Of a DNA stretch of 64,000 nt, positions 24,519 to 35,690 are shown piece by piece (the stretch's first letter is position 1; every line of letters begins with the position of its first letter). The notes beneath the pieces were generated by a model. The model was not told the DNA's origin. It searched no databases and was given only the letters and a program-made list of their open reading frames with translations. The translations under genes and the position numbers were made by a program. The stretch is from contig JAQFVV010012423.1 of NCBI GenBank assembly GCA_028023455.1, positions 3,209,753-3,273,752 on the forward strand, read 5' to 3'. This DNA is from Epiperipatus broadwayi. Taxonomy: Eukaryota; Onychophora; Udeonychophora; Euonychophora; Peripatidae.

Positions 24519-26602
24519 ATAACGATCCAAACGAAGTGGGAGATCGCACCGCACCACACTACCAAAGGGCGCCATCTAGGCATTTGAGCCTAGAAAAATT
24601 TATAAAGTAGGCAGATACGCGCTGTTAGGATTCCACTTTATTTACATATTTAGATCGTTAGCCCATTGTCACTAGCTCAGCGGAGACGCCGAGATAAAAA
24701 TCTATAAATTTTATATCTTAAATATAAAAGAATAAAATAATAAAAGCCACTGCCAGAAATTAACACAGAAAAATATTTATTTACGCACATATAAAATCAT
24801 TCTAAATTCGAGGAATAAGTTTAACATTTAGATTTTTATCTTAATTTTTAATTTTACATTTAAAATAGCTTGCTATAATGTTTAATATTTTATTTAGAGG
24901 GTCGAGTATGAATGGACTACATAGGTCTGCATTGGAAAGGAAAATATTCTTCCCTGATTTAACCTTAGGCAACAAATTTCGCAATCAACTGGCGCCAATC
25001 CATCTGATACATTCATGTATTCAATGTAGCATGATACGACAACACAAAATACTATATTGTCAGGAATGTACATCTGAACAATAAGTAGAAATAGAGAAGA
25101 GATTGATTCTCCACCAACAGGAATGTGACATCTGTTGGCAAGTAGATCAATAAACAAAAAAATTCCATAGGAATGGACTGCGGTCTTCTGCCGACTTACA
25201 AACCCATCCATAGGCAAACAGAGGGTGTGTGGCATATATCTATAATCCTGCCCGTAGCGGACCTCATACTACATCTACTAAATACACAAATATATCCAAT
25301 CCATTGAACCAATTCAACTACGAAATGAATAACCTAAGATTACCCTCCCTTAATATAACTTTACAAACTATATAGCCATTCACGCCCGACTTAATTTTAA
25401 CATTTAAATACGTTCGCACAGATTTGTTTAAAAATGTTGGGTATAGATCGATTACATAGATTCCGCAGTCAAAAACATTTCAAAATAAACATAAACGATC
25501 AAAATACAAAATTATTGATACCGACAATCGCAGAGGGAAACTTATAAGTAACCAAATAGTATTCACCATAAGATACTTGCGTTGTCACCAATAACTTAAA
25601 AGACATCCGAATAAATACATTTTAGATACTCACCGTAAGGTATCATTATTTATCGAATGTCTATATATTTTGATCAAATATGAAAACCAAAATCTAATTA
25701 ACCACAAACGAATCCATGCAAGCGTCTATAGACAACTTAAATGTAATGCATTTAATGATTTCTACAATCAGAAAAAAAAAAAATGGAAATGATGTTTATC
25801 AATCGGAAAACATATAAAATTAACATTATTAAATTGATTTAAAAACTTACAAAAGTCAGATAAGAGTCCGTTTTAACATTTCATTCTTCTTGTTTATCAA
25901 TTTGTAAAACTTGATGAAAGTTCTTAATTGATTTTAACAATTGTTCCTTTCATATAGCTTATGGAATTCCTGCGACGCCTCCGTTGGAAGGTAATGTTCT
26001 GGAGATGGCAATAGCTGGTTCAAGGTATCACAGTCTTTTCATATTTTTTTATAAAGAGTGTGGTATGTGTGGCATACCCCATCTCTCAAACACAAAACGC
26101 TGGAACTGTCAGAAAAAACTGTATTTCCCTTTTTATATTATCCACCAGGATTCCATGAACAAAACGTCACTAATCTGTTTTTTCGTTATGGTCCAGGCCA
26201 AGGCTTAGTGCTTCCATTTGTCAAGATAAAATCTCTTTCTTCTCTTATCTAACTTTCCATGTGACTTTTTAATTAAACAGCTTTTAGATAATTAATAAAC
26301 AATCATTTCCTTTTATAGATTACAGGAATTAATTAATACCTATTTTTATTTTAACTTACGTTATTTTTTTATTAAAATATTTTTATATTTCAATCTTGTA
26401 TTTTTTTATTTAAAAAAAATACATTCAAATACTTTTTTTTTTTGTTTATGAAAAAAAAAATATTTTTAAAGTTTAACATCTGTGCGAATGTATACACGTT
26501 TAACAATGTTATAATTTTAGCGTTTAGTTTTTTACTTTTATTTGCGAACTTTTAAGTTTTTATTTTAAATTAATGTAACGACATATTTATATATCGTTAC
26601 AA
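24519..26602 (+). repeat. LTR-like long repeat, copy 2
   Basis: It starts tataacgatccaaacg and ends tatatcgttaca, ends that are inverted complements over about nine bases; atat precedes it and an AT run follows. Shared blocks with copy 1 include gcgccatctaggcatttgag and cctcatactacatctacta. The two internal modules occur in the opposite order: gtcgagtatgaat... (24,899 on) comes before cgcacagat... (25,410 on). No RT, protease or integrase frame was found, and short frames at 24,878-25,235 and 25,984-26,252 have no recognisable domain. Confidence 0.5.
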
Positions 26603-26942
26603 TATATATATATATCGATTGCAGAAATGAGTTTGCTATTAACTGAAAGGAGACCCTTTTATTCCTCTTGGAGGTCTTAAAGGAACCGAGCAGGGCAAAT
26701 TCCTAATGTCCACTCCATACATTCTTGTCGTTGCAGCTGTTATTACTATGTGATTATTCATATAGTATACGAACATGGATGGGCTGCTCACCAACACGCA
26801 TTAGCCAGCGTGGTGAGTTTATTGGCTTTTTACCTCTGAGTTTAAGATCAAGAAACACCATGGTCTTTCTTCTCAGTGCCTGATAAGGCAGAATGAATGT
26901 TTGTGTAAATGATAAATATTTTTCCAATACATATATACAATT

Positions 26943-28328
26943 ATGACAGACAAAAATAAAGCATGGCCCTTATTCCCAGGAGGCTGTAAAGTCATCAACC
27001 AAGGCAGCGGTTGGTGGCCGAAAGCAGAGGGTGCTAAGAATCCCCTGATTGCGGACCCAGGCTGCCATTTGATGACGACTTTTTATTTAGGTACTTACAA
27101 CTGCAGATCACTTTCAAGTGAAGGAAGATTGCAAGAATTAGAAGAAGAACTGTCTTATATTAAATGGGACATTATTGGACTTTGTGAAGTTAGAAGAAAA
27201 GGTGAAGAAACAATTGATTTAAAAAGTGGACATATACTCTATTATAAAGGCACACATATTGGAAATACAAGTGGAGTAGGATTCATTATAAATAAAAAGT
27301 GGAAGAACAATATTGTGGAGATTGATGGTGTATCGGACAGAGTGGCAAGATTAGTTATACAACTTAATAGCAGATACCAAATGCAGATAATTCAGGTTTA
27401 TGCCCCAACAAGTTCTCATAGTGATGAAGTAGTAGAAGATTTTTATATGGATGTACAAAAGGCTTTTGATCAGAGTAAACAACATTTTAAAATTGTTATG
27501 GGAGACTTTAATGCTAGAATAGGTAGACAAATGGAAGATGAAATTGCTGTAGGTAATTTTGGTTATGGTAATAGAAATGAGAGAGGACATAGACTTGTGG
27601 AGTTTGCAGAAAGAAAAAAAACACTTTATATTATGAATTCATTTTTTGAGAAAAATGTTAAAAGGAAATGGACATGGAAACATCCAAATGAAGGTACAGC
27701 AGAATTGGATTATATTTTGACTAACAGAAAATACATATTTCAAGATTGTAATGTTCTTAATAAATTTAACACAGGAAGTGATCATCGATTAGTAAGGTGT
27801 AAGTTATGTGTTAATGTAAAACTAGAGAGACAAAAATTATTAAGAAAAACAATATTTACAGTTGATATTCCTAATCTTCAGAAACATTCTAATGAATTTA
27901 AATTAGAACTTACAAATAGGTTTCAAGTGTTAGGAGATTTTGAACATGATTCAGATTTGAATGAAATTAATATGAAAATAACTGATACACTTTTAAAAAC
28001 TGCAACAAAGATAGCTGGTAGAAAAAAGCAGCAATTGACTAATAAAATTTCTACTGAGACTAGAGAATTTATGAAGAAAAGAAGGAATATGAAGATATAC
28101 AAAAATGATGTATTAAAAAGAATTGAATATCTCGAATTTTGTAAAATGGTACGGAAAAGAGTTGAAAATGATATAAGAAAGTATAACTGTGAAATAGCAA
28201 GGAAAGCTGTAGAAGAAAGTAAAAGTCTCAAGAATGTTAAACAACATTTTGGTATTGGTAGGAAATTTATATCTGCAATAAGAAAAAAAAAGATGGAATT
28301 ATTACTAAAAAGAGAGATGACATCATGA
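26943..28328 (+). CDS. RTE endonuclease region (first part of ORF)
   Basis: A 461-codon frame. An APE-type endonuclease spans about residues 47-290: TYNCRS (Asn53), LCEVRRKGE (catalytic Glu82), VYAPTSS (Tyr153), MGDFNARIG (Asp188, Asn190), ELDYIL (Asp256) and TGSDHR (Asp280-His281). All key residues are present. The remainder is a basic linker leading to the RT. The frame ends early because the A9 run at 28,283-28,291 is out of register: in the neighbouring frame the sequence reads KKDGIITKKRDDIMKLVEDFY straight into the RT. Similar proteins are often labelled craniofacial development protein 2-like, a name that comes from this domain and not from function. Confidence 0.9.
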   Translation: MTDKNKAWPLFPGGCKVINQGSGWWPKAEGAKNPLIADPGCHLMTTFYLGTYNCRSLSSEGRLQELEEELSYIKWDIIGLCEVRRKGEETIDLKSGHILYYKGTHIGNTSGVGFIINKKWKNNIVEIDGVSDRVARLVIQLNSRYQMQIIQVYAPTSSHSDEVVEDFYMDVQKAFDQSKQHFKIVMGDFNARIGRQMEDEIAVGNFGYGNRNERGHRLVEFAERKKTLYIMNSFFEKNVKRKWTWKHPNEGTAELDYILTNRKYIFQDCNVLNKFNTGSDHRLVRCKLCVNVKLERQKLLRKTIFTVDIPNLQKHSNEFKLELTNRFQVLGDFEHDSDLNEINMKITDTLLKTATKIAGRKKQQLTNKISTETREFMKKRRNMKIYKNDVLKRIEYLEFCKMVRKRVENDIRKYNCEIARKAVEESKSLKNVKQHFGIGRKFISAIRKKKMELLLKREMTS

Positions 28329-29905
28329 AATTGGTAGAAGATTTTTATCAAGAATTATATAGTAATAAAGAACAAGTACCTCCTATATCTATTACATCTT
28401 CCAAATTGCCCAGAATTTTAAATGAAGAAGTGAGACATGCAATTAAATGTATGAAGAAAGGAAAGGCTCCAGGAAATGATGGAATTATAATTGATATATT
28501 AAAAGAAGCAGGTGAAGAAATAGAAACAATTTTAGCAAAGTTATATACCAAATGTCTAAATGATAAAGATGTACCAGAAGATTGGAAGAATGCAGTAATA
28601 ATATTAATATTTAAAAAAGGTGATAAAGAAGATATTAGAAATTACAGACCTATCAGCCTTTTATCAGTTTTATATAAAATTTTTACCAAGATAATTACAA
28701 CTCGTCTACAGAGAACTTTGGATTTCCACCAACCAAGAGAACAAGCTGGATTTAAAAGTGGTTTTAGTACAATAGATCATATCCAGGTATTGAGAGAAGT
28801 CATAGAAAGGACAAATGAATATGAGTTGTCATTATGTTTTGGATTTGTAGATTATAAAAAGGCATTCGATTCTATACACATTTCTTCAGTGATTAAAGCA
28901 TTGGATCATCAAGGTATAGATCCAGGATATTGTCATATTTTAAAGAATATTTATAAAAATGCAACAGCAACAATTAGATTACATAATGATACTGGAAAAA
29001 TCAACATTGAGAAAGGTGTAAGACAAGGTGACTCCATATCTCCAAAACTTTTTACAGCAGTGCTGCAAAAAGTATTTTGTGGATTAAAATGGGAAACTAA
29101 AGGAGTGAAAGTAAATGGAGAATATTTAAGTCATTTAGATTTCGCAGATGATGTAGTTGTTTTTGCAAATAATGCTTCAGAGCTGCAGGAAAGGTTGCAG
29201 GAGTTAGCAGATGAAAGTAGAAAAGTAGGACTAAAGATAAATGTTAAAAAGACTAAAGTAATGTTTAATTGATTTGCTCAAAATATGAAAATAAAGATTG
29301 ATTATGAAGAATTAGAAGAAGTTAACAGTTACAAATACCTTGGTCAGATTATTAATACAGATGGAAACATAATGGAGGAAATTAATCATAGAATTAAACT
29401 TGGTTGGAGTGCTTTTGGTAGAAATAACTTGATACTAAAAGGAAATATGCCTATGTGTTTGAAAAGGATGGTTTTTAACAAATGTGTTTTACCAGTTCTT
29501 ACTTATGGATCTGAGACTTGGACACTTAATAGAAGAGCAATACAGAGACTTCAGACCACTCAAAGGAGTATGGAGAGATGTATGTTGGGAGTAACAAGAA
29601 GAGATCGAAAACGCAATGTATGGGTAAGACAACAAACAGGTGTTACTGACCTTATTGAAAAAATTAAAAGATTGAAATGGAGTTGGGCTGGACATATTGC
29701 TAGAAGAGATGATAATAGATGGACAATTGAAATTTTAAACTGGATTCCAAGAGATTGTAAAAGACCCAGAAAGAGACCACATGTGAGATGGATGGATGAA
29801 ATAAGAAAATGTGCAGGGGTGTTGTGGAGAAGAGAAGCTAAAGATCGGAGAAGATGGATTAAACTTGGAGAGACCTTCATCCTGCAGTGGATTGATAATG
29901 GTTGA
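28325..29905 (+). pseudogene. RTE reverse transcriptase region (one stop codon)
   Basis: It continues the ORF after the A-run frameshift. RT landmarks, with residues counted from 28,325: GKAPGNDGI (46-54), NYRPISLLSVLYKIF (106-120), FGFVDYKKAFDSI (Asp176, motif A), GVRQGDSISPKLFTAVL (231-247, motif B), FADDVVVFA (273-281, catalytic Asp pair) and LKINVKKTKVMFN. A single in-frame TGA at 29,270-29,272 follows; the copy at 48.5 kb has Glu there. After the stop the same frame runs 29,285-29,905 with YKYLGQIIN, YGSETWTLN, SWAGHIARRDDNRWT and a C-terminus ending GETFILQWIDNG. With the shift and stop repaired by evolution it would be one polyprotein; as it stands it is broken. Confidence 0.88.
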
Positions 29906-29915
29906 TGATGATGAT

Positions 29916-29918
<3 letters not shown>

Positions 29919-29955
<37 letters not shown>
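29919..29955. repeat. (AT)n microsatellite between RTE tail and PLE-B
   Basis: AT run directly joining the RTE 3' tail to the left end of PLE-B. Confidence 0.95.
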
Positions 29956-29958
<3 letters not shown>

Positions 29959-30011
29959 TTCAAAACAATACAATAATTAATACAGTAACAATATTTTAAA
30001 CAAATATATAC

Positions 30012-30070
30012 CAATTTAATAGAAGTACTTTCAACTATCTATGTAGTCGTTGTCAACTAGACTCAAATTG
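30012..30070 (-). ncRNA. Hammerhead-like motif of PLE-B, minus copy
   Basis: Mirror of 30,894-30,952. Both strands of the stem I inner (TAG/CTA) and outer (CAATTT/AAATTG) pairings are kept, and the one difference between copies (gagtc for cagtc) lies in the unpaired part. Confidence 0.42.
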
Positions 30071-30118
30071 TATTAGAAAAAACTGTTACAAATGTAAACA
30101 AAAGTAATATGTCATACA

Positions 30119-30389
30119 TCAATTTTCCCACAATTCATTAATTTTTATATTGGCTGTCTGTCTATTTATCAACTGTTGCTTTTCACTTTTTATTAACATA
30201 GCTTCTTTAATTTTGCGTTTATTATTATTTCTTTCAATACACAGAATTTTAACTTTATTAAAATCAAAATCAAAACCATAATTACATGTTACATTATGAT
30301 CAAAAAATACTGATGGTGATACATCATCATTTCTAACATTCTCTTGTCTTGATTTTTGCACTCGTTTATATAATAACAAATGCTCCCTT
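30119..30389 (-). pseudogene. PLE-B GIY-YIG C-terminal fragment, short copy
   Basis: An open minus-strand frame identical to the end of the plus copy except one residue (INRQTANIK against INRQAANIK). It covers HLLLYKRVQ, FFDHNVTCNYGFDF and ends INELWEN. It is 5'-truncated within the EHLLL helix, so the GIY and YIG motifs are missing. Confidence 0.8.
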
Positions 30390-30846
30390 TATAAAACAGA
30401 TATATAAAAATATATGTCGAGTTGCATTTTATACTACTCCTAATTTAAATAGATTAATAAATAATTCAAAAAATAGGTGTGGTATTTTAAATCAAAGTTG
30501 TGCAATATATAAATGGCTATGTTTTTGTGGAAAGGCATATATTGGGGAATCTCGATGTACATTGGAGAAAAGATCAAGGGAGCATTTGTTATTATATAAA
30601 CGAGTGCAAAAATCAAGACAAGAGAATGTTAGAAATGATGATGTATCACCATCAGTATTTTTTGATCATAATGTAACATGTAATTATGGTTTTGATTTTG
30701 ATTTTAATAAAGTTAAAATTCTGTGTATTGAAAGAAATAATAATAAACGCAAAATTAAAGAAGCTATGTTAATAAAAAGTGAAAAGCAACAGTTGATAAA
30801 TAGACAGGCAGCCAATATAAAAATTAATGAATTGTGGGAAAATTGA
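30390..30846 (+). pseudogene. PLE-B GIY-YIG domain, longer copy
   Basis: An uninterrupted frame of the GIY-YIG part: a linker with FIKQIYKNICRVAFYTT and LNRLINNSKN, then CAIYKWLCFCGKAYIGESR (AIYK and AYIGE as GIY and YIG), LEKRSREH (conserved Arg), FFDHNVTCNYG, the basic NNNKRKIKEAM and the end INELWEN. The domain looks intact, but the RT part is absent, so the copy cannot transpose alone. It is the same PLE type as A and D. Confidence 0.82.
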
Positions 30847-30893
30847 TGTATGACGTATTGCTTTTGTTTACATTTGTAACAGTTTTTCTAATA

Positions 30894-30952
30894 CAATTTC
30901 AGTCTAGTTGACAACGACTACATAGATAGTTGAAAGTACTTCTATTAAATTG
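30894..30952 (+). ncRNA. Hammerhead-like motif of PLE-B, plus copy
   Basis: Order: CAATTT, cagtc, TAG, TTGACAA (30,908-30,914), a stem II region (AAC/GTT with inner CTA/TAG), GAAAGTACTT (30,932-30,941), then CTA, tt, AAATTG. TAG/CTA and CAATTT/AAATTG form a two-part stem I with an internal loop, as in extended type I hammerheads. AGT/ACT gives a minimal stem III. The core differs from CUGANGA at two positions (U for C3, A for G8). It lies 48 bases after the stop codon. Confidence 0.45.
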
Positions 30953-31052
30953 GTATATATTTGTTTAAAATATTGTTACTGTATTAATTATTGTATTGTT
31001 TTGAATAATTATATATATTTTATTATAATTGGAATACAGACATTGATTAATA

Positions 31053-31060
<8 letters not shown>

Positions 31061-31091
<31 letters not shown>

Positions 31092-31112
31092 TATTATATA
31101 TATATATATATA
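31061..31112. repeat. (AT)n microsatellite between PLE-B and PLE-C
   Basis: AT run, interrupted near 31,086-31,094, joining the outer ends of two PLE pairs. Confidence 0.95.
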
Positions 31113-31149
31113 CAAAAAACAACATATAAATCCAATAAATAATATAATA

Positions 31150-31177
31150 TTTCAACCAGAGGACTGGTTTTCATCAG
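31150..31177 (-). ncRNA. Hammerhead core of PLE-C, minus copy
   Basis: Exact inverted complement of the plus-copy core at 36,243-36,270: CTGATGA, AACCAG-tcct-CTGGTT stem, GAAA. Confidence 0.5.
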
Positions 31178-31691
31178 AAAGGAAAAAAAAATACACAGTA
31201 AAATGGCGATAATCAAAAATTACAGATTTGGTAAAAGATTAAAATTTTTTAACAAAACCCCTCTGATTGGTCACAAAATCTAACACAGAATATCTACCCA
31301 ATCAATGACAAATTTCAAACAAAAAAAAAAAAACTACATTCCCTCCTAATCAAGCTTAAATTGTATTTAAATTAAAATAAATATAAAAATAAAAAATCCA
31401 AAATTAAAAATTAAAATATACATATGTGCATACATAGAAAAATTAGACTATGCTCACATAAAAAAATAGCTGTGCTCACAATAATATTCCTAAAAACTAA
31501 AATACTTATACATTTTAATCAAAAATTATAGTTAGTGCAAAGTACAATAATTTATAATAACTAATTATTTATCTATAAACCAATTAAACACAGATATTAA
31601 ACATCCATATAACCAATCTTTACATAAAAAACCTCATATAAGAAAATTTTCACATAAAAAACTCACATATAGAAATCATTTAGGAGACCAG

Positions 31692-33952
31692 TTAACCCAG
31701 AGATGTAATAGTTCCAGTGTTCAAATTCAATCCATGTGGTTCTAAGGTCTTGAATTTAAAAATAAAAAAACTCTCCTTTTGTTTCCTCTCCCTTGTAGAC
31801 GAAAAACCTTCCTGAAGAATCACTACTTTCAAATCATCAATTGAATGATTCAGTAAGTTAAAATGTTTTGAAACTGGTCTATTTTTATTCTTATGCAAAA
31901 TGTCAAATCTATGATTAGTCATTCTGACATGTAAACTATTTGCTGACTCACCTATATACTGGTTTAAACATCTACTACACTATCAAATATATCAAATTAA
32001 CACTTTTACATGTAACATAATTAGGAATATACCATTTAAAATTACGTTTCTTAGTACTAAAGACCACTTTTGTCACAACAATATGTTTACATGTAAAACA
32101 TATTTTATCCTCACATGGAGAACATCCTTTTTCCTGTACAGAACTACTAATAAAATTTGTTTTGATAAGTATATCTCTAAGTGATCTATGTTTTCGATAT
32201 AGAACCTTAGGTGGATCAGAAAAAATAGATTTAAAATAATCTGTGGACTGTAATATGTTAAAATGTTTTGCCAATATCCGGTTAATATTAGGTAAATATC
32301 TATTAAAAGTAAGAACCAATGGTGGAACATCTAATTGTTTTTTACTTTTTTCAGATAAAAGAAGTTTATTTCTATCAATTAAAGAAGATCTCCTTACTGC
32401 ATTATTCAACAATGTCTTAGGATACCTCATATTGAGCAATCTATTATATAAAATACTATTATTTTGTTGAAGAAATTTTTCATCATTACAAATCCTCTTC
32501 ATCCTTAAAAATTGACTATAAGAAATATTAGCCTTTAAATGTTTAGGATGATTACTATAAAAATGTAGATAGTGGTTATTATCAGTTGGTTTCCTATATA
32601 CAGTAGTAGTAAGAACTCTATTAGTGTAAATAACATCAACATCAAGAAAATGAGCAATTGATTTTGAAAAATTCATAAAAATTAATATGTTTATTAAAAT
32701 TCTTTAAATAACTTAAAAAAATATGAAGTTCAACTTCACTATGTGGCCATATTATGAAAATGTCATCTATATATCTAAGCCAAGTGTGAGGTTTCAGCTT
32801 AGCATTATCAAGTATAGAGGACTAGTTTTGACATAAAAATATTTGCATAACTTGGTGCCATCTTTGTACCCATTGCAGTACCTTGTTTCTGTAAATAGTA
32901 TCTAGAATCAAAAGTAAAAAAAATATTTCTTAAAACCAAATATATTAATTCAACCATAGTAGTAATAAGACCATGATCATACTCTCTATCTTGTAAAGCA
33001 CATTTAATAGCCCCAACTCCATCATTATGAGGTATATTTGTGTATAATGATACAATATCCAAAGTAACCAAAAAACAATCAACTGGTAAATCAGATTTAA
33101 TATTTTCTAACACACAAAGAAAATGAGTAGTATCATTATCATAAGAATTAAATGATGGTGGAATAAATTTAATAATATTATCAACATATGCTGAAATATT
33201 TTCTGTAGGACTACCAATACTAGCTACAATAGGTCTGCCTGGACAACCAGGTTTATGAATCTTTGGAAAAATATAAAAACTACTAGGATGAATTTTGGTT
33301 GGTACTAAAAAGTTATATACATTATTATTTATAAGACCCCTAGCTCTCATATCTTTTAAACTAAAAAGTATACCCTTGAATAATGAATTAATAGTGGTTA
33401 GTGAAATAGGCTCATAAAAATTTTTTTCATCTAAAAGCTCCAGAGCTTTTTTAACATAATCATATTTATTCGTAATTACTAATGATCCACCTTTGTCAGC
33501 TGGTTTTATAATAATATCCTGTCTTTTCATTAAATTGCGTATTGCATTCATCTCTCTCAATGTTAAATTACTCTTATACTTACTATGTTGTTTAAGTCTA
33601 ATTTCATTAATAATATCCTGATATACATTATCAATGTATGTATCTAATAACACATTCCTTTGATGTGGTGGTGTCCAATCAGATTGTAATTTCCCAATAG
33701 TATCACATTCTTGGTTTCCAAAAAATTCTCTTAATCTAAGTCTTCTTGAAAAATTATCTAAATCCTGATAAATTTTAAATTCATTTTTTTGATAAAATGA
33801 CTGAACTGTAGGGCACAAAGATAAACCTTTATTTAACAGTCAACATTCTGCCTCACTAAGATTAATGTTAGTTAGATTAATCACATTGTTTTCCTTATTA
33901 GCTAAACATAAAAAGTCATTGCTACAAATATTTGAGTTAGATTTATTACTAT
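31692..33952 (-). pseudogene. PLE-C RT/GIY-YIG protein, minus copy
   Basis: On the minus strand: an N-terminal NLSEAEC-stop-LLNKGL motif near 33,850, then a 336-codon frame (33,818-32,808) with KPADKGGSLVITN, FPKIHKPGCPGRPIVAS, FLVTLDIVSLYTNIPHNDG (motif A) and QGTAMGTKMAPSYANIFM (motif B). After a frame break, 32,676-31,975 continues with FLDVDVIYTN and YRKPTDNNHYLHFYSNHPKH, and a CX2C/CX2C cluster (CSPCEDKICFTCKH) linking RT to endonuclease. A 2-nt deletion near 31,980 breaks the GIY-YIG start (NLIYLI then CSRCLNQYIGES); 31,922-31,692 is the nuclease C-terminus. The YIDD-like motif C (SYIDDIF, seen in the plus copy) falls in the broken part at 32,690-32,800. Confidence 0.85.
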
Positions 33953-35690
33953 TTGATTATGTTAAAAAAGGTCTGGAGCTTTTAGATGATAAAAATTTTT
34001 ATGAGCCTATTTCACTAACCACTATTAATTCATTATTCAAGGGTATACTTTTTTGTTTAAAAGATATGAGAGCTAGGGGTCTTATAATTAATAATGTATA
34101 TAACTTTTTAGTACCAACCAAAATTCATCCTAGTAGTTTTTATATTTTGCTAAAGATTCATAAACCTGGTTGTCCAGGCAGACCTATTGTAGCTAGTATT
34201 GGTAGTCCTACAGAAAATATTTCAGCATATGTTGATAATATTATTAAATTTATTCCACCATCATTTAATTCTTATGTTAAAGATGCTACTCATTTTCTTT
34301 GTGTGTTAGAAAATATTAAATCTGAATTACCAGTTGATTGTTTTTTGGTTACTTTGGATATTGTATCATTATAGACAAATATACCTCATGATGATGGAGT
34401 TGAGGCTATTAAATGTGCTTTACAAGATAGAGAGTATGATCATGGTCTTATTACTGCCATGGTTGAATTAATATATTTGGTTTTAAGAAATATTTTTTTT
34501 TTACTTTTGATTCTAGATACTCTTTACAGAAACAAGGTACTGCAATGGGTACAAAGATGGCACCAAGTTATGCAAATATTTTTATGTCAAAACTAGAGTC
34601 CTCTATACTTGATAATGCTAAGCTGAAACCTCACACTTGGCTTAGCTATATAGATGACATTTTCATGATATGGCCACATAGTGAAGTTGAACTTCATAAT
34701 TCTTTAAGTTATTTAAACAATTTTAATAAACATATTAATTTCACAATGAATTTTTCAAAATCAATTGCTCATTTTCTTGATGTTGAAGTTATTTACACTA
34801 ATATAGTTCTTATTACTACTGTATATAGGAAACCAACTGATAATAACTGCTATCTACATTTTTATAGTAATCATCCTAAACATTTAAAGGCTAATATTCC
34901 TTATAGTCAATTTTTAAGGATGAAGAGGATTTATAATGATGAGAAATTTCTTCAACAAAATAATAGTATTTTATATAATAGATTGCTGAATATGAGGTAT
35001 CCTAAGACATTGTTGGTTAATGCAGTAAGGAGATCTTCTTTAATTGATAGAAAGAAACTTCTTTTATCTGAAAAGAGTAAAAAACAATTAGATGTTACAC
35101 CATTGGTTCTTACTTTTAATAGAGATTTACCTAATATTAACCGGATATTGGCAAAACATTTTAACATATTACAGTCCACAGATTATTTAAAATCTATTTT
35201 TTCTGATCCACCTAAGGTTGTATATCGAAAACATAGATCACTTAGAGATATACTTGTCAAAACAAATTTTATTAGTAGTTCTGTAAAAGAAAAAGGATGT
35301 TCTTCATGTGAGGATAAATGATGTTTTACATGTAAACATATTGTTGTGACAAAAGTGGTCTTTAGTACTAAGAATTGTAATTTTAAATGGTATATTCCTA
35401 ATTAGGTTATATGTAAAAGTGTTAATTTGATATATTTGATAGAGTGTAGTAGATGTTTAAACCTGTATATAGGTGAGTCAGCAAATAGTTTAGATGTCAG
35501 AATGACTAATCATAGATTTGACATTTTGCATAAGAATAAAGATAGACCGGTTTCAAAACATTTTAACTTACCGAATCATTCAATTGATGATTTGAAAGTA
35601 GTGATTATTCAGGAAGGTTTTTCTTCTACAAGGGAGAGGAAACAAAAGGAAAGTTTTTTTTATTTTTAAATTCAAGACCTTAGAACCACA
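33953..35690 (+). pseudogene. PLE-C RT/GIY-YIG protein, plus copy
   Basis: It starts within RT (DYVKKGLELLDDKNF) and has a stop in motif A: LDIVSL then TAG at 34,372-34,374, where the minus copy has Tyr. A shift in the T-run near 34,493-34,502 follows. The frame 34,545-35,321 holds MGTKMAPSYANIFM (motif B), SYIDDIFMIWPHS (motif C with the Asp pair) and YRKPTDNNCYLHFYSNHPKH, and ends at a TGA inside the Cys cluster (CEDK-stop-CFTCKH). The last frame, 35,427-35,669, has MIYLIECSRCLNLYIGESANS, an intact GIY-YIG start. Lesions are at different sites from the minus copy, so decay was independent after pairing. Confidence 0.85.

Larger units (their letters stand above)
26617..29920 (+). mobile_element. 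Nearly full-length RTE-type non-LTR retrotransposon
   Basis: It comprises a putative 5' leader (26,617-26,942), an AP-endonuclease domain, a reverse transcriptase and a 3' (TGATGATGATGA) tail at about 29,902-29,917. Such elements nick the target with the endonuclease and copy RNA in place. Only two lesions interrupt the reading frame, so it is the youngest autonomous-type element in the window. It lies directly after the end of the LTR-like repeat, separated by a short AT run. Confidence 0.9.
29950..31050. mobile_element. PLE-B: head-to-head pair of PLE 3' fragments
   Basis: The left arm (about 29,950-30,389) and right arm (about 30,577-31,020) are inverted complements of high identity, with a 187-bp spacer belonging to the longer plus copy. 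Each arm runs from inside the GIY-YIG domain through the stop codon and 3' flank. The right end carries ggaatacagacattgatt and then an AT run. No RT sequence remains. Confidence 0.85.

Noticed and set aside
24878-25235. Frames inside LTR-like copy 2 (also 25,984-26,252 and 6,812-7,015)
   Set aside because: Both strands are open over short spans, the equivalent region in the other copy is not conserved as protein, and no retroviral-type domain is visible.
27923-28351. Hydrophobic 142-codon minus-strand frame
   Set aside because: It is the antisense shadow of the Lys/Glu-rich RTE linker.
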